NCBI GenBank assembly: GCA_016838895.1
Contig: JAEKNU010000034.1
Coordinates: 1 to 43,098 of the forward strand
Direction: 5' to 3'
Source: Chloroflexota bacterium
Lineage (GTDB): Bacteria > Chloroflexota > Anaerolineae > Anaerolineales > Anaerolineaceae
Length of the DNA: 43,098 nt
This document shows positions 42,846-43,098 of this stretch, piece by piece. Numbering within the stretch: the stretch's first letter is position 1; each line of letters begins with the position of its first letter. A program made the position numbers and the translations under genes. A model generated the notes under the pieces. The model was not told where the DNA came from. It saw only the letters and a program-made list of their open reading frames with translations, and ran no database searches.

Positions 42846-43098
42846 AACCTGAAAATGGAATAGTTGCTATTTTGCTGCACAAATATTCGCGCATTGCTCA
42901 GGAAAATAAGGATATATCCCTGACAGGGCAGCTCTGTCAGGCTGGGCACGTAAAAGGACTGCAATAGGTATTTTATAATATTTTTTATCTGAGCATGTAG
43001 ATAAATTAGCACTCGTGGCAGGTTGGTGTAACATTCTTTCTGTAAAATCTAGAACCTTAACAAAAGAGGTGAGTCAGAAGTATCCTTAGAAGTCTAGC
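42846..43098. other. Gene-free right end with a hairpin
   Basis: No credible gene is seen. Arms CCTGACAG (42919-42926) and CTGTCAGG (42934-42941) form an eight-base stem with a seven-base loop, with no T-run on either side, so it does not look like a normal terminator. A 55-codon frame on the minus strand spans this hairpin but has no ribosome site. A dispersed repeat is possible but cannot be tested in one window. AGAGGTGAG near 43063-43073 looks like a ribosome site but no ATG follows before the end. Confidence 0.35.

Noticed and set aside
42846..43098. Minus-strand frame of about 55 codons spanning the right-end hairpin
   Set aside because: No ribosome site, odd composition and overlap with an intergenic hairpin make it a likely chance frame.
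1..43098. CRISPR array, tRNA, rRNA, insertion sequence or prophage
   Set aside because: No regularly spaced repeats, cloverleaf-type or rRNA-like stretches, transposase, integrase or phage structural genes were recognised on either strand.

Overview
The window looks like a stretch of chromosome from a free-living bacterium, most likely a Chloroflexota (Anaerolineae-type) organism. This is inferred from gene content, not from a marker gene. The pointers are an F420-type PPOX flavoprotein, a MalT-like LuxR regulator, several DUF4386 membrane proteins beside medium-chain dehydrogenases, multi-PAS/GAF sensors and many single-gene accessory enzymes. I see no tRNA, rRNA, integrase, transposase or CRISPR array. 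All genes lie on the minus strand except one three-gene plus-strand unit (8750-11777), so most transcription runs right to left.

Layout. 1-5900: a six-PAS sensor whose GAF domain stops early, an aldo/keto-reductase-like protein with a degraded catalytic tetrad, and a seven-helix PAS-PAS-GGDEF diguanylate cyclase. 6000-8650: a Bax-inhibitor-1-like membrane protein, a metallo-beta-lactamase-fold hydrolase, an F420/FMN split-barrel protein and a Cys-rich DUF3795 protein. 8650-11800: an OmpR-type response regulator, its histidine kinase (ATGA overlap) and a secreted SIMPL protein, with a shared CTGACA element upstream of the first and third genes. 11800-18100: a DUF4259/Imm26-like protein, two GNAT proteins, an S66 peptidase (with a relic of a second copy), a CPBP protease and a Gfo/Idh/MocA oxidoreductase. 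18100-21550: a chemotaxis receptor without an extracellular sensor domain, a cytochrome-c-like lipoprotein that has lost both haem cysteines, and a MerR regulator followed by a beta-carbonic anhydrase. 21660-26470: a bacterial dynamin, an AT-rich AAA/STAND-like ATPase with a C-terminal HEPN-like region, and a DUF2461 protein. 26580-30800: a medium-chain dehydrogenase, an XRE regulator with its membrane partner, a serine hydrolase and a membrane-bound LuxR regulator. 30900-38611: three DUF4386 proteins, a DUF6326-like protein, two dehydrogenases and a small conserved protein, lying between the membrane LuxR regulator and a MalT-like LuxR regulator. 38740-42810: a YCII protein, an alpha/beta hydrolase, a SnoaL-like protein, an LCMT-type methyltransferase and a second serine hydrolase.

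How the genes work together. The window is dominated by sensing and response functions (PAS sensor, diguanylate cyclase, two-component system, receptor, MerR, XRE and two LuxR regulators) linked to small stress or detoxification enzymes. The two strongest candidates for an undescribed system are the AT-rich AAA-HEPN gene with the 38-residue reading frame just behind it (23525-25659), which looks like a horizontally acquired defence-type NTPase, and the DUF4386/dehydrogenase cluster bracketed by two LuxR regulators (29866-38611). The haem-less cytochrome-like lipoprotein (20005-20388) is the most unusual single protein.

Distances, motifs and reading frames were read directly from the sequence. 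Family assignments rest on recognised motifs, not database searches.
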